Assembly (NCBI GenBank): GCA_003501485.1
Contig: DNPJ01000122.1
Span: 1-8,378 of the forward strand
From: Bacillota bacterium
GTDB taxonomy: Bacteria > Bacillota_I > Bacilli_A > RFN20 > CAG-826
Direction of reading: 5' to 3'
DNA length: 8,378 bases
The translations under genes and the position numbers were made by a program. The first letter of the stretch is position 1. Every line of letters begins with the position of its first letter. Below, piece by piece: positions 1 to 7,026 of the stretch. The notes beneath the pieces were generated by a model. The model was not told the DNA's origin, made no database searches, and saw only the letters and a list, made by a program, of their open reading frames with translations.

Positions 1-25
1 ACAAAAAACTTCGGTTTCCCGAAGT
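1..25 (-). terminator. Intrinsic terminator of the tRNA-Thr/tRNA-Val operon
   Basis: On the minus strand a perfect 7-bp stem ACTTCGG/CCGAAGT (plus-strand arms 19-25 and 8-14) closes a 4-nt loop, GAAA, and is followed directly by a run of T residues (plus-strand A3-A8). This is a textbook Rho-independent terminator. It lies 11 nt beyond the encoded CCA end of tRNA-Val, which fits termination of the two-tRNA transcript. Confidence 0.9.
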
Positions 26-36
26 GAATTGTCTCA

Positions 37-112
37 TGGTGGATGCTACAGGGCTCGAACCTGTGACCTTCTGTACGTCAAACAGATGCTCTCCCAGCTG
101 AGCTAAACATCC
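37..112 (-). tRNA. tRNA-Val (anticodon GAC)
   Basis: A complete 76-nt cloverleaf on the minus strand with encoded CCA (37-39). The acceptor stem is GGATGTT/AGCATCC with one G-U type pair. The D arm is GCTC/GAGC with an 8-nt loop containing GG, the anticodon stem is TCTGT/ACAGA, and the T arm is ACAGG/CCTGT around TTCGAGC. The 7-nt anticodon loop TTGACGT places GAC at 77-79, which reads Val codons GUC and GUU. It is the second gene of a two-tRNA transcript, 11 nt after tRNA-Thr and just before the terminator. No stem contains a mismatch. Confidence 0.95.
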
Positions 113-123
113 AAGTGGGATCG

Positions 124-200
124 TGGTGCCGTCGAAAGGAATTGAACCTTCAACCTTCTGATTACGATTCAGCTGCTCTGCCGGGTTGAGCTACGACGGC
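124..200 (-). tRNA. tRNA-Thr (anticodon CGT)
   Basis: A 77-nt cloverleaf on the minus strand with encoded CCA (124-126). The acceptor stem GCCGTCG/CGACGGC is perfect. The D arm is GCTC/GAGC with a 9-nt loop, and the T arm is GAAGG/CCTTT around TTCAATT. The anticodon loop ATCGTAA puts CGT at 164-166, reading the Thr codon ACG. The anticodon stem GCTGA/TCAGA has four pairs and a G27/A43 mismatch at its outer end. It is the first tRNA of the pair and starts only a few bases after the predicted transcription start. Confidence 0.93.
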
Positions 201-209
201 ATAGCGAAA

Positions 210-241
210 ATTATATTAAAATATATTTGTTTTATTTTCAA
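210..241 (-). promoter_or_regulatory. Promoter of the tRNA-Thr/tRNA-Val operon
   Basis: On the minus strand TTGAAA (236-241) is a good -35 box. The -10 box is either TAATAT (213-218, 17-nt spacer) or the perfect TATAAT overlapping it (210-215, 20-nt spacer). Either would start transcription within a few bases of the tRNA-Thr 5' end at 200, leaving almost no leader. The assignment rests on consensus match and position; the region is AT-rich, so the exact -10 is uncertain. Confidence 0.65.
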
Positions 242-294
242 TTGTTTTTTTATTTTTTTCATCACATTTTGAATTTTCTTTAGAAAAATGTTGG

Positions 295-1431
295 CTAGTT
301 AGTCGTTTTTGGCGATTCTTCTTTTGTTATATTTGAATCATTTTCGAAATTAAGTGCAAGATCACCTTTTTTTATCCATTTAAGCTTTCTGAATATATAA
401 TCAATGATAAAAACTAATGCACCAGGAACAAATATAGTAAAAATAATGCACAACATACAACGCATGAAATCAAAATTCATCGTTCCAAATGCATCTATTA
501 ATCCGACAAGCGCACATGTTCCCATTCCAGCTCCTACACTTCCACATTCGAAATTAAATAGCATTGCAAATGGTCCTAAAATAGCACTTGCAATAATTGT
601 TGGAAGCCAAATTAATGGGTGTTTTACAATGTTTTTGAATTGAAGCATACTTGTACCGACACCAATAGCAAGCACGCTTCCCCACTTATTATCGTGAGCG
701 GTTTGAATGGCAAAACCCACCATTTGAGTTGAACAACCGATAAGTGCAGCGCCAGCCGCTAATGGAACAGCACCGATATTAATGGCGGCGCATATAGCCA
801 CTGAAGATATTGGAGCGGTTAAAGACATACCAACTAAAACGCTAACAACGATACACATAACAAATGGCACTGTATCAAAACTTAATTTAACAAGAATGCC
901 TATGCCCTTTGTCACATAATTAACGTATTGAGCTAAAATAAAAGAATAAATAAGCGAGAAAGTTAGCCCTAATAAAGGAATAATGACTAAATCAATAGGA
1001 GTCTTTTTGACCATTATTAATTTTATCGCGGTAGCACAAATCATTGCACATACATAACATGATAAAGGATCGCTTATTTGCTCAACAATCCCGCCATTAA
1101 ATTTAAAAGCATAATTTCCAATTGCCCCAGCAACCATAGTTGTTGCTAGTGCAATAGGTTTCATTTTTAAAGAAATAGCTACGCCAAGGCCAATTCCAGC
1201 ACCCATTAAACCTTTTATCACTATTGCAAACTCATCAATAACTTCAAAATTAGGAATCTTTGCAAATTGACTAATAATCGTTCCAACGATGAGAGTTGCA
1301 AAAAGTCCAATCGCCATCCCGTTAGTGGTTTTAGATAATATATTTTGTACTCTTTTTAAAAACTTTTTTGTTTTTTGCCAAAAAGTAGGTTTTAATTGTT
1401 CTAAATTTTGTGCGTTATTTTCATTTTCCAT
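295..1431 (-). CDS. PTS_EIIC_2 / PfoR-family integral membrane protein
   Basis: A 378-residue polytopic membrane protein. It has a short charged N-terminal segment (about residues 1-35), then many hydrophobic spans up to about residue 350, and a polar cytoplasmic-type tail. The central Gly/Ala-rich block with GMSLTAPISS, followed by a conserved stretch running to STQMVGFAIQTAHDNKWGS and then a KHPLIWLPTI segment, matches my knowledge of the PTS_EIIC_2 family, which includes Clostridium perfringens PfoR. Members resemble the permease subunit of sugar phosphotransferase systems, but substrates are largely unknown. No EIIA or EIIB domain is fused or adjacent, so sugar phosphorylation cannot be assumed. 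I chose the ATG at 1431; an in-frame TTG at 1437 abuts the preceding stop codon and is a possible alternative. The Shine-Dalgarno is weak. It is the last gene of the acyltransferase/acetyltransferase unit, 6 nt after its neighbour. The family call is fairly secure; the function is not. Confidence 0.85.
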   Translation of the reverse strand: MENENNAQNLEQLKPTFWQKTKKFLKRVQNILSKTTNGMAIGLFATLIVGTIISQFAKIPNFEVIDEFAIVIKGLMGAGIGLGVAISLKMKPIALATTMVAGAIGNYAFKFNGGIVEQISDPLSCYVCAMICATAIKLIMVKKTPIDLVIIPLLGLTFSLIYSFILAQYVNYVTKGIGILVKLSFDTVPFVMCIVVSVLVGMSLTAPISSVAICAAINIGAVPLAAGAALIGCSTQMVGFAIQTAHDNKWGSVLAIGVGTSMLQFKNIVKHPLIWLPTIIASAILGPFAMLFNFECGSVGAGMGTCALVGLIDAFGTMNFDFMRCMLCIIFTIFVPGALVFIIDYIFRKLKWIKKGDLALNFENDSNITKEESPKTTN

Positions 1432-1437
1432 ACGCAA

Positions 1438-2085
1438 TTATTCTACAAAATATTGTATTTCTTTTTCAATTAGATTAAAGAATAATCCAGCATGATAGCC
1501 ATCGCATATTGCGTGATTCAATCTTATTGTAACAGGCATAATTAACTTCCCGTTTTCATTTTTATATTTTCCCCAATTCACAATAGGAGCTAAATAAATA
1601 TTTCCATCAGGAAGTTCTATATTAAAAGATTCATATGATGAAAACGGCATAACTGAAGCATCAAACCAGTTTGGATGGTTAATTGGATCAAATCCGTAAT
1701 TTTTTTGCTTTTTTGCAACTTCAATATCATTTAATGCATTTTTATAAAATGTTTTGTAATCTTCATAATAGGTAGAATAAGCAAGCGAAACAGTTTTTGT
1801 TTCTTCATGAAAAATATATTGAATTGGATTTACTTTTTCATAGCAAATTAATTCATCACTTTCCGATAAATATGACATTTTAAAATCATCTCTTGAATTA
1901 ATTACTTTGGTCACAATATAAAGAAAGTTTATGTAAAATTTTGTATTTGAGCGTTTTGAAAATTCATATAATTTTGATACATCTATTTTTGTTGTCATCG
2001 AAAAAGAACATTTAACGCCTTTGCTAAAGCGGATAAATGCATCTTTTCTATAATAGTTGTTTAAGTCAATTTTTTTAAAATTCAT
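1438..2085 (-). CDS. CatA-like (chloramphenicol acetyltransferase family) O-acetyltransferase
   Basis: A 215-residue protein, close to the usual length of type A chloramphenicol acetyltransferases, which transfer acetyl from acetyl-CoA to the 3-hydroxyl of chloramphenicol in the cytoplasm as trimers. The N terminus MNFKKIDLNNYYRK aligns with the family start and keeps the conserved Arg (R13). The C-terminal active-site block is LNHAICDGYHAG. It keeps the catalytic His (H191) and the structural Asp (D195), but the first His of the classical HHxxxDG motif is Asn here. The MPFSSYESFN segment (about 147-155) corresponds to the region holding the oxyanion-stabilising Ser. The start is the ATG at 2085, chosen by family alignment; an in-frame TTG lies at 2103. 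The upstream AGG is a weak ribosome site. The gene is 23 nt after the PlsC-like gene and 6 nt before the EIIC-like gene, with no mobile element in view. It may be a chromosomal acetyltransferase with another substrate, so resistance is not implied. Confidence 0.88.
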   Translation of the reverse strand: MNFKKIDLNNYYRKDAFIRFSKGVKCSFSMTTKIDVSKLYEFSKRSNTKFYINFLYIVTKVINSRDDFKMSYLSESDELICYEKVNPIQYIFHEETKTVSLAYSTYYEDYKTFYKNALNDIEVAKKQKNYGFDPINHPNWFDASVMPFSSYESFNIELPDGNIYLAPIVNWGKYKNENGKLIMPVTIRLNHAICDGYHAGLFFNLIEKEIQYFVE

Positions 2086-2108
2086 TTGCCTAACCAAACG
2101 CAAATATT

Positions 2109-2897
2109 CTATACATTTGGTGTGTTTTTTTCAATCATGTATTTAATAGAATCATGCGCTCTTTTACATAAATCATTAATTGCTTCATTTCTTGGCACAT
2201 CTTTTTTCGGAAATAATGGTTCTCCTATTTCAATTGTTACGCAGGGTGCGCCATTTCTTTTCCAAAGTTTAAATAATCCTTTAGGTGGTCTAAAAGATAT
2301 TGCTAATGGAATAACAGGTTTATCAGCGACAACAGAATAATGGAAAGCACCAGGTAAAAAATCTCTTAAATCTTGGTAAAAATACCACATACTTCCTTCA
2401 GGATAAAAATGCACCATCTGCTTATCTTTTAAGGCTTCAATAACTGATTCATTAAACTTTGCTAATCCTTCATAATTATTTTTTTCAGGAATTGGTATTG
2501 AACCCACAACACGCATCAATTTGCCTAGTGAAGAATTATGGTTATCTTTCCAAATAGTCATATAACCCCTTTTAGGCTTTAACGCACTTCTAACACAAAT
2601 ATAATCCCATTCAAAAACGTGATTAGATACACTTATAAAACCATTTTTATAGACATCTTTAAATTTTTTTAGATTTTTTCTTCCTATAATTTTGCAACCA
2701 TAACGCAAATAATTAACCGGAAAAACCAATAAAATAAAAACAAATTGAAACAAAGTTTGAAGAAAGACCATCTTTTTGCTTTTATCATAAAACGCAAAAT
2801 CTTTATCTAATTTTTCGTCTCTAACCTGTTCAGGTGAAATCATATGACCATGTATGTCATTTGGATAATCAAAATGTAAACCATGTTTATACTTCAT
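2109..2897 (-). CDS. Lysophospholipid acyltransferase family protein (PlsC-like)
   Basis: A 262-residue membrane-associated acyltransferase. It likely transfers an acyl chain to lysophosphatidic acid or a related lysolipid during phospholipid synthesis on the inner face of the membrane. Seen in order: a charged N-terminal extension (about 1-40), a hydrophobic segment (about 44-65), the catalytic NHxxxxD motif as NHVFEWD (92-98), a GSIPIP segment (about 132-137), the substrate-binding motif as FYPEGS (164-169), and VIPLAI (about 195-200). The FYPEGS form differs from the common FPEGTR but is within family variation. The start is the ATG at 2897; a TTG two codons upstream (2903) is possible, and neither has a clear Shine-Dalgarno. 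It leads a unit with the CatA-like gene (23-nt gap) and the EIIC-like gene. The exact lysolipid substrate and whether this is the main PlsC of the cell cannot be told. Confidence 0.88.
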   Translation of the reverse strand: MKYKHGLHFDYPNDIHGHMISPEQVRDEKLDKDFAFYDKSKKMVFLQTLFQFVFILLVFPVNYLRYGCKIIGRKNLKKFKDVYKNGFISVSNHVFEWDYICVRSALKPKRGYMTIWKDNHNSSLGKLMRVVGSIPIPEKNNYEGLAKFNESVIEALKDKQMVHFYPEGSMWYFYQDLRDFLPGAFHYSVVADKPVIPLAISFRPPKGLFKLWKRNGAPCVTIEIGEPLFPKKDVPRNEAINDLCKRAHDSIKYMIEKNTPNV

Positions 2898-2911
2898 GTT
2901 CAATAAAAATT

Positions 2912-2940
2912 ATTATATATCATCTCTAGAATTAATAAAA
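2912..2940 (-). promoter_or_regulatory. Possible promoter of the acyltransferase unit
   Basis: Between the upstream terminator and the PlsC-like start, the minus strand has a perfect TATAAT (2912-2917). At 17-nt spacing the -35 position reads TTTTAT (2935-2940), a poor match. A start about 7 nt beyond the -10 would leave a leader of only about 8 nt, which fits the absence of a Shine-Dalgarno. A promoter is expected here because the preceding unit ends in a strong terminator, but TATAAT can arise by chance in such AT-rich DNA. Confidence 0.35.
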
Positions 2941-2942
2941 AC

Positions 2943-2976
2943 ACAAAAAATCCCCCTATACGCAATAGAGAGATTT
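2943..2976 (-). terminator. Intrinsic terminator ending the surface-protein operon
   Basis: On the minus strand an 11-bp stem AATCTCTCTAT/ATAGGGGGATT (plus-strand arms 2965-2975 and 2949-2959, with two G-U pairs) closes a 5-nt loop and is followed by TTTTTTGTGTTTTT. It begins 27 nt after the stop codon of the large lipoprotein gene. It separates the two multi-gene units and implies independent transcription of the acyltransferase unit. Confidence 0.88.
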
Positions 2977-3002
2977 AATTGTAGTGATTTTACTTATGTG
3001 AA

Positions 3003-5585
3003 TTAGAAGTCTAGTCCACCAACGCCATCAATGATCCTGATATATCCGTCTTCTTTAATAATAAATACAAATACACCATAACCAGAATCGGTTGGCTTAG
3101 AATAACATACGTTTCCTTTTTCTGTTATCGTGGAAAGAGAATATCCAGCATCAGTCAAACCTTTGATAACATCGTTATATGTTGCATTTAAATCTTTTGA
3201 ATAAAGGAATGCATCGAATTCATAATAATAACCATAATAGAGATAGTCATATCCCTTACCATCTGGCAGCGCTCTATAATATTCAACTTTTGTTTCAACA
3301 CTGAAATTTACATTAAACGATCCGCTGCCATAAGTTTCATTCATATAATTTGAAAAATCGTTTAGATTATTTTCATAATGTGTAGATAAAGGATTTTCGC
3401 CTTTATAAACAAGAACTTCAATACGATTTGTAAATCTATTATGTCCTGCAAAAGTATAACTTGATGTTGGATACATAGCCATATCTACAAAGACTTTTTC
3501 ACTACTTCCTTCAATTTCTTTATAGTAAACATAATGGTTTGTGCCACGAGTTGTATAAGTATAAGGCTTATTATCTTCGTTTCTAAATGTCTTAAAACCT
3601 TTTTCATTTAAATAAGCAGAACGAAGAGCGCTAAAGCAATCTTCATTTACATCGATAACGATGCAATTTAAATAATTTCCTTCTTCAAATGTGATTCCGG
3701 CATAGTTTTGAAGTTGATAGAAAGAAATATCTGAAGAAGTAATTCCGGTTGGTTTAACAAAATCATCGACCGAGAAATAAGGGATTTTACTCTCTATAAT
3801 TTCTTCAATGCTAGGCATGGAAATTAAATCGCCTTGATAAATCCACATACTAAACATTTTTTCGTCTTCAGTGTACATTGCGTCCGCTAAAAGAATATCA
3901 ACATAGACATTATCTTTTTTGTAGATTTGGTGTAACGAATGACCTTCATCATAAATTTCGTCGTAGAAAACAAAACCTATTTTCTTAAGATTTTCTATTT
4001 CTTCGTCTATTAAAGTTGCCTTCAAAGATGAAACATTGTAATAAACGCCAACAGTGTTGCCTTCTTCTCCATATGTGATTTCTAAAGACATGCCAGTTGA
4101 ACCACCAAAAGTGAAATAGTTATATGTTTCAGCACTTGGGAATGGGAAATTGGATATCCCAAACATTTTTTCAACTTTTTCTTGTGGGCTTAAAGATTTA
4201 TAAATTTCGCTCTGTTTTCCATATTCAAGTTGAACATGATAGTTATATTCAGGATAAAAACGAATAATGAAATTATCAAAACATATTTCTGAAGCTACAT
4301 TATTAGTTTCACTATAAACACCATATTGTTTTAAGTCATCAACAACAGTTTTTCTTTCCTCGACACTCATTTCTTTTGGAAGAACAATTTGCATATGAAA
4401 TGTATCATTTTCCACTTTTTGAGTTGGACAAATTACTTCAATGTAAGTATCTTTGTTTTCTTCAATTTCATTTGGAAGAGATGAAACATAAGCATATGTT
4501 GTGTATACGGAATCAGAATAAATTGGAGTAAAAGCAAAAATATAAGCAGCAAAGTATCCTCCTCCGTAAGAAGAAACAATCTGTTCTTCGCTGAAAACTG
4601 GATGAGTCTGTTCAAGGCTTATCGATGTATAAGATGCATCGATTATTTGACCAACGAATTTATTTTGATAAACAGTTCCTTTTACTTTAATGCGTTCATT
4701 TATTAACGGTAGTTTTGTTTGATCTTTTAATGTTACTTGAACGCCAACACAGCCAGATACATTATCATCTACAGCAATAACAAAGTTATTATTATAGTCA
4801 AAAGAAGAAACTATACCTTCTATTTCAACCTCCTCGTTTGCGTAAAATAATTTATATGTATTCAAGTTGTTATTTGTATATGAACCTAATTTTAAATCAA
4901 GTATTCGAAGATTTATTTTTCTGCCAGACTGATTCCAAAGAGTATAAGGTTCAAAGGCATTTTTATCAAATTTAACAAATGATACCTCGCCAACTAAGCT
5001 TGCTGTTTCAAGGGATTTTTCATAGGAACGAAATGATGAAATTCTTCCATCGTTTCCTAAATCGACTTCAAAATAGTTACAGTATGAAAATGCGCGATTT
5101 TGAAAATATTCTTTCAATTCATACGCTAAAGCTTTAATACTGCAGTAATAAGTATCTTCATCAAGCTTTACAAAATCATCTGAATATGTATCTAATATAT
5201 CCATAAAATCAGTTGTGTATAAAGTTTCCTTATCACTAATTTTTCCGGCTCTTCCATGAACGTCCATTCCGAACCTATATGTTTCTTGAACATTTAACTG
5301 AGTTCTTTCGAAACTATGATAAAATTCATCGTCCTCATCTAATAAAATGTAATTTTCAACGCCTGGAGCGTAATAATAAAATTCGTCATTAATAATTTGG
5401 TAAGGATAAGAATATCCTAATCCAGTTTCGATGTTCATTTGATAATCGTTTCTGGTATTCTCTATTGCTTCAAAAAGCGTCTCTGCGATATAACCAGTCG
5501 TTGTACTTTCACTATTATCGCAGGCTGTAAGAAGCAATAATGATGCTCCAATAATTGAAAATAATTTTATACTTTTCTTTTTCAT
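3003..5585 (-). CDS. Large Tyr-rich repeat lipoprotein with an OB-like domain
   Basis: An 860-residue predicted lipoprotein that I do not recognise as a named family. The N terminus MKKKSIKLFS is followed by a hydrophobic core and lipobox LLTAC, so Cys22 would be lipidated and the protein held on the outer face of the membrane. Residues about 248-326 look like an OB-fold, with the pattern EEVEIEGIVSSF, then NNFVIAVDD, then ERIKVKGTVY. From about 342 to 855 four diverged units share an order: beta-rich stretch, helix with a Gly-containing turn such as LKKIGF, EKGF or TDAGY, then paired beta strands rich in Tyr. Tyr is about one residue in ten by hand count. There is no enzyme motif I can identify. 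The ATG at 5585 has the best ribosome site in the window and lies 2 nt after the protease stop codon, so it is probably co-translated with the protease. The gene ends at the terminator at 2943-2976. Binding or chaperone roles for secreted proteins are possible but only inferred. Confidence 0.85.
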   Translation of the reverse strand: MKKKSIKLFSIIGASLLLLTACDNSESTTTGYIAETLFEAIENTRNDYQMNIETGLGYSYPYQIINDEFYYYAPGVENYILLDEDDEFYHSFERTQLNVQETYRFGMDVHGRAGKISDKETLYTTDFMDILDTYSDDFVKLDEDTYYCSIKALAYELKEYFQNRAFSYCNYFEVDLGNDGRISSFRSYEKSLETASLVGEVSFVKFDKNAFEPYTLWNQSGRKINLRILDLKLGSYTNNNLNTYKLFYANEEVEIEGIVSSFDYNNNFVIAVDDNVSGCVGVQVTLKDQTKLPLINERIKVKGTVYQNKFVGQIIDASYTSISLEQTHPVFSEEQIVSSYGGGYFAAYIFAFTPIYSDSVYTTYAYVSSLPNEIEENKDTYIEVICPTQKVENDTFHMQIVLPKEMSVEERKTVVDDLKQYGVYSETNNVASEICFDNFIIRFYPEYNYHVQLEYGKQSEIYKSLSPQEKVEKMFGISNFPFPSAETYNYFTFGGSTGMSLEITYGEEGNTVGVYYNVSSLKATLIDEEIENLKKIGFVFYDEIYDEGHSLHQIYKKDNVYVDILLADAMYTEDEKMFSMWIYQGDLISMPSIEEIIESKIPYFSVDDFVKPTGITSSDISFYQLQNYAGITFEEGNYLNCIVIDVNEDCFSALRSAYLNEKGFKTFRNEDNKPYTYTTRGTNHYVYYKEIEGSSEKVFVDMAMYPTSSYTFAGHNRFTNRIEVLVYKGENPLSTHYENNLNDFSNYMNETYGSGSFNVNFSVETKVEYYRALPDGKGYDYLYYGYYYEFDAFLYSKDLNATYNDVIKGLTDAGYSLSTITEKGNVCYSKPTDSGYGVFVFIIKEDGYIRIIDGVGGLDF

Positions 5586-5587
5586 AA

Positions 5588-7024
5588 TTACTCTCCCTTA
5601 TAATCAATAGAAAGCGTAGCATATTCATCATTCATTTGAGTTACTTCTAATGAGAATGAAATATCGCCACCTTTATTCCATTTATTATTCGCAATATATG
5701 CAGAAGTTTCACTATCGAATATATCACCGACTTGAAATAATGAATCGTTATCAGCGGGCACTCCGCTTTGAAGCTGATTATATTTTTTGTTTTCAATAAG
5801 TGCAATTTGTTTATATCGCCCTGCTCTTTTTGCGTCAGTTCGAGAATCTGAAATACTATTTGATGCTCCGATAACATAATAAACACCATCGCTAGAAGTT
5901 TCAGGTATTTCATCGACATATTTGTCAAAAACTGTTGTATAAAGTTCCGAATCGTAATGACATTGAACGATTCTACTATCAACATGATAAATTTTCACAC
6001 CATTTTCGGTAAAACCAAGTGGTCTATTGTCATACTGATTTTGTGAATCCAATGTATTGAGTCCTGTCGGAGTATAATATTCCACTAAAAGGTATTCATC
6101 CATAACCGAATGGTTCCAATTTACATTTAGAAGCAAGAATTGACTAGTATCTTGAAAATTTGATAATTGAACGTCGATATGTTTATTTTTTCTAAAATCG
6201 TAATAAATCGGTTCTGCCCATGATAGCAACATTTTTGAATATGGATCGTGATCAGAGATGTTATAATCCATCATCGAGTGGCCGCCAAGAGCTAAATTAT
6301 AATCGTCACTTGGATAATAATCTCTTAAACCTAATAAATGTCCAGTTTCGTGAATAATGGTATGTGCATCAACGTCATATCCACCTTTATAGAAGAAATC
6401 TATTCCACACCACATGTGACGGAAAAATGTTGGTCTATCAAGATTGACGGTAACATTAAAATTAGCAACCCAAGCCCAGAAATTACCTGCTCTTTCACTT
6501 GTTGGTGATGAATATACAAAAACAACGCTATCAACAAAACCGTCTTTATCAGTATCATATTGTTTAAAGAAATCATCTGAATACTTGCTATCATCCATTA
6601 AATGTTGTGCAGGAACACCCGGAAAATAATTCCCATCATTCTTCATCTGATCAACGGTATAAGGCACTTTTAATACATCGATAACATCTCCAACAAAATT
6701 AAGTTGGCCTTTACTACTCTTCTTATAGAATTCTTTTACTGAATAGTAATTATTCCCTTTCGTAGATAATTCATCTTCAAAAAACGCTTTTTTAATTGTG
6801 CTCAAATCCTTTTCGCTGAACTCTCTTTCACCTTCAAATTCCACAGGAACGACGAGCAATTTTTGTTCCCCTTTCGCGGATAAAGATTTTGCTTCTTTAA
6901 ATTCGTCGGTGTTTTCTAAAACTAAATTCTTGTTAGTTATGCTTTCGATTGGTGAAATATTTTCATTGCACGATGAAATCAAACACAATATACAAGTCAG
7001 ACTTAGAAAATAAAACTTTTTCAT
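5588..7024 (-). CDS. M6-family (InhA-like) zinc metalloprotease lipoprotein
   Basis: A 478-residue predicted extracellular peptidase anchored as a lipoprotein. After MKKFYFLSL comes a hydrophobic core and lipobox LISSC, giving lipidated Cys19. The catalytic domain begins near LLVVPVEF (about 56-63). It contains a Ca-loop-like segment DTDKDGFVDSV (about 157-167), the zinc motif HETGHLLGLRD (225-235, pattern HExxHxxGxxD), and GGHSMMDYN (about 247-255). A downstream PYSKMLLSWAEP block (about 261-272) is typical of the M6 family, which includes Bacillus immune inhibitor A and Vibrio PrtV. The His residues bind zinc and Glu226 is the expected catalytic base. A beta-rich C-terminal part follows. 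There is little room for a propeptide, and the protein is much shorter than InhA. I chose the ATG at 7024; an in-frame TTG lies at 7030. No Shine-Dalgarno is evident. The start is 2 nt after the TGA of the Ig-like gene, so expression may depend on coupling. Substrates are unknown. Confidence 0.93.
   Translation of the reverse strand: MKKFYFLSLTCILCLISSCNENISPIESITNKNLVLENTDEFKEAKSLSAKGEQKLLVVPVEFEGEREFSEKDLSTIKKAFFEDELSTKGNNYYSVKEFYKKSSKGQLNFVGDVIDVLKVPYTVDQMKNDGNYFPGVPAQHLMDDSKYSDDFFKQYDTDKDGFVDSVVFVYSSPTSERAGNFWAWVANFNVTVNLDRPTFFRHMWCGIDFFYKGGYDVDAHTIIHETGHLLGLRDYYPSDDYNLALGGHSMMDYNISDHDPYSKMLLSWAEPIYYDFRKNKHIDVQLSNFQDTSQFLLLNVNWNHSVMDEYLLVEYYTPTGLNTLDSQNQYDNRPLGFTENGVKIYHVDSRIVQCHYDSELYTTVFDKYVDEIPETSSDGVYYVIGASNSISDSRTDAKRAGRYKQIALIENKKYNQLQSGVPADNDSLFQVGDIFDSETSAYIANNKWNKGGDISFSLEVTQMNDEYATLSIDYKGE
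5591..5599 (-). promoter_or_regulatory. Strong Shine-Dalgarno inside the end of the protease gene
   Basis: The minus strand reads AAGGGAGAG, with the AAGGGAG core at 5593-5599, 7 nt before the ATG at 5585. The same bases encode the last Lys-Gly-Glu codons of the protease. Its stop TAA (5590-5588) is separated from the ATG by only TT, which suggests translational coupling of protease and lipoprotein. Confidence 0.85.
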
Positions 7025-7026
7025 AA

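Noticed and set aside
264..291. AT-rich inverted repeat ACATTTT/AAAATGT just after the EIIC-like stop codon
   Set aside because: The stem is only 7 bp of mostly A-T pairs with a long loop, and on the minus strand it is followed by A residues, not a T run, so it is not a credible terminator.
404..643. 79-codon plus-strand open frame
   Set aside because: It is fully antisense to the EIIC-like membrane protein and has no independent signals.
1438..2085. Acquired antibiotic-resistance cassette
   Set aside because: No transposase, inverted repeats, integron site or change of base composition was seen around the gene; it sits within a compact unit of ordinary genes.
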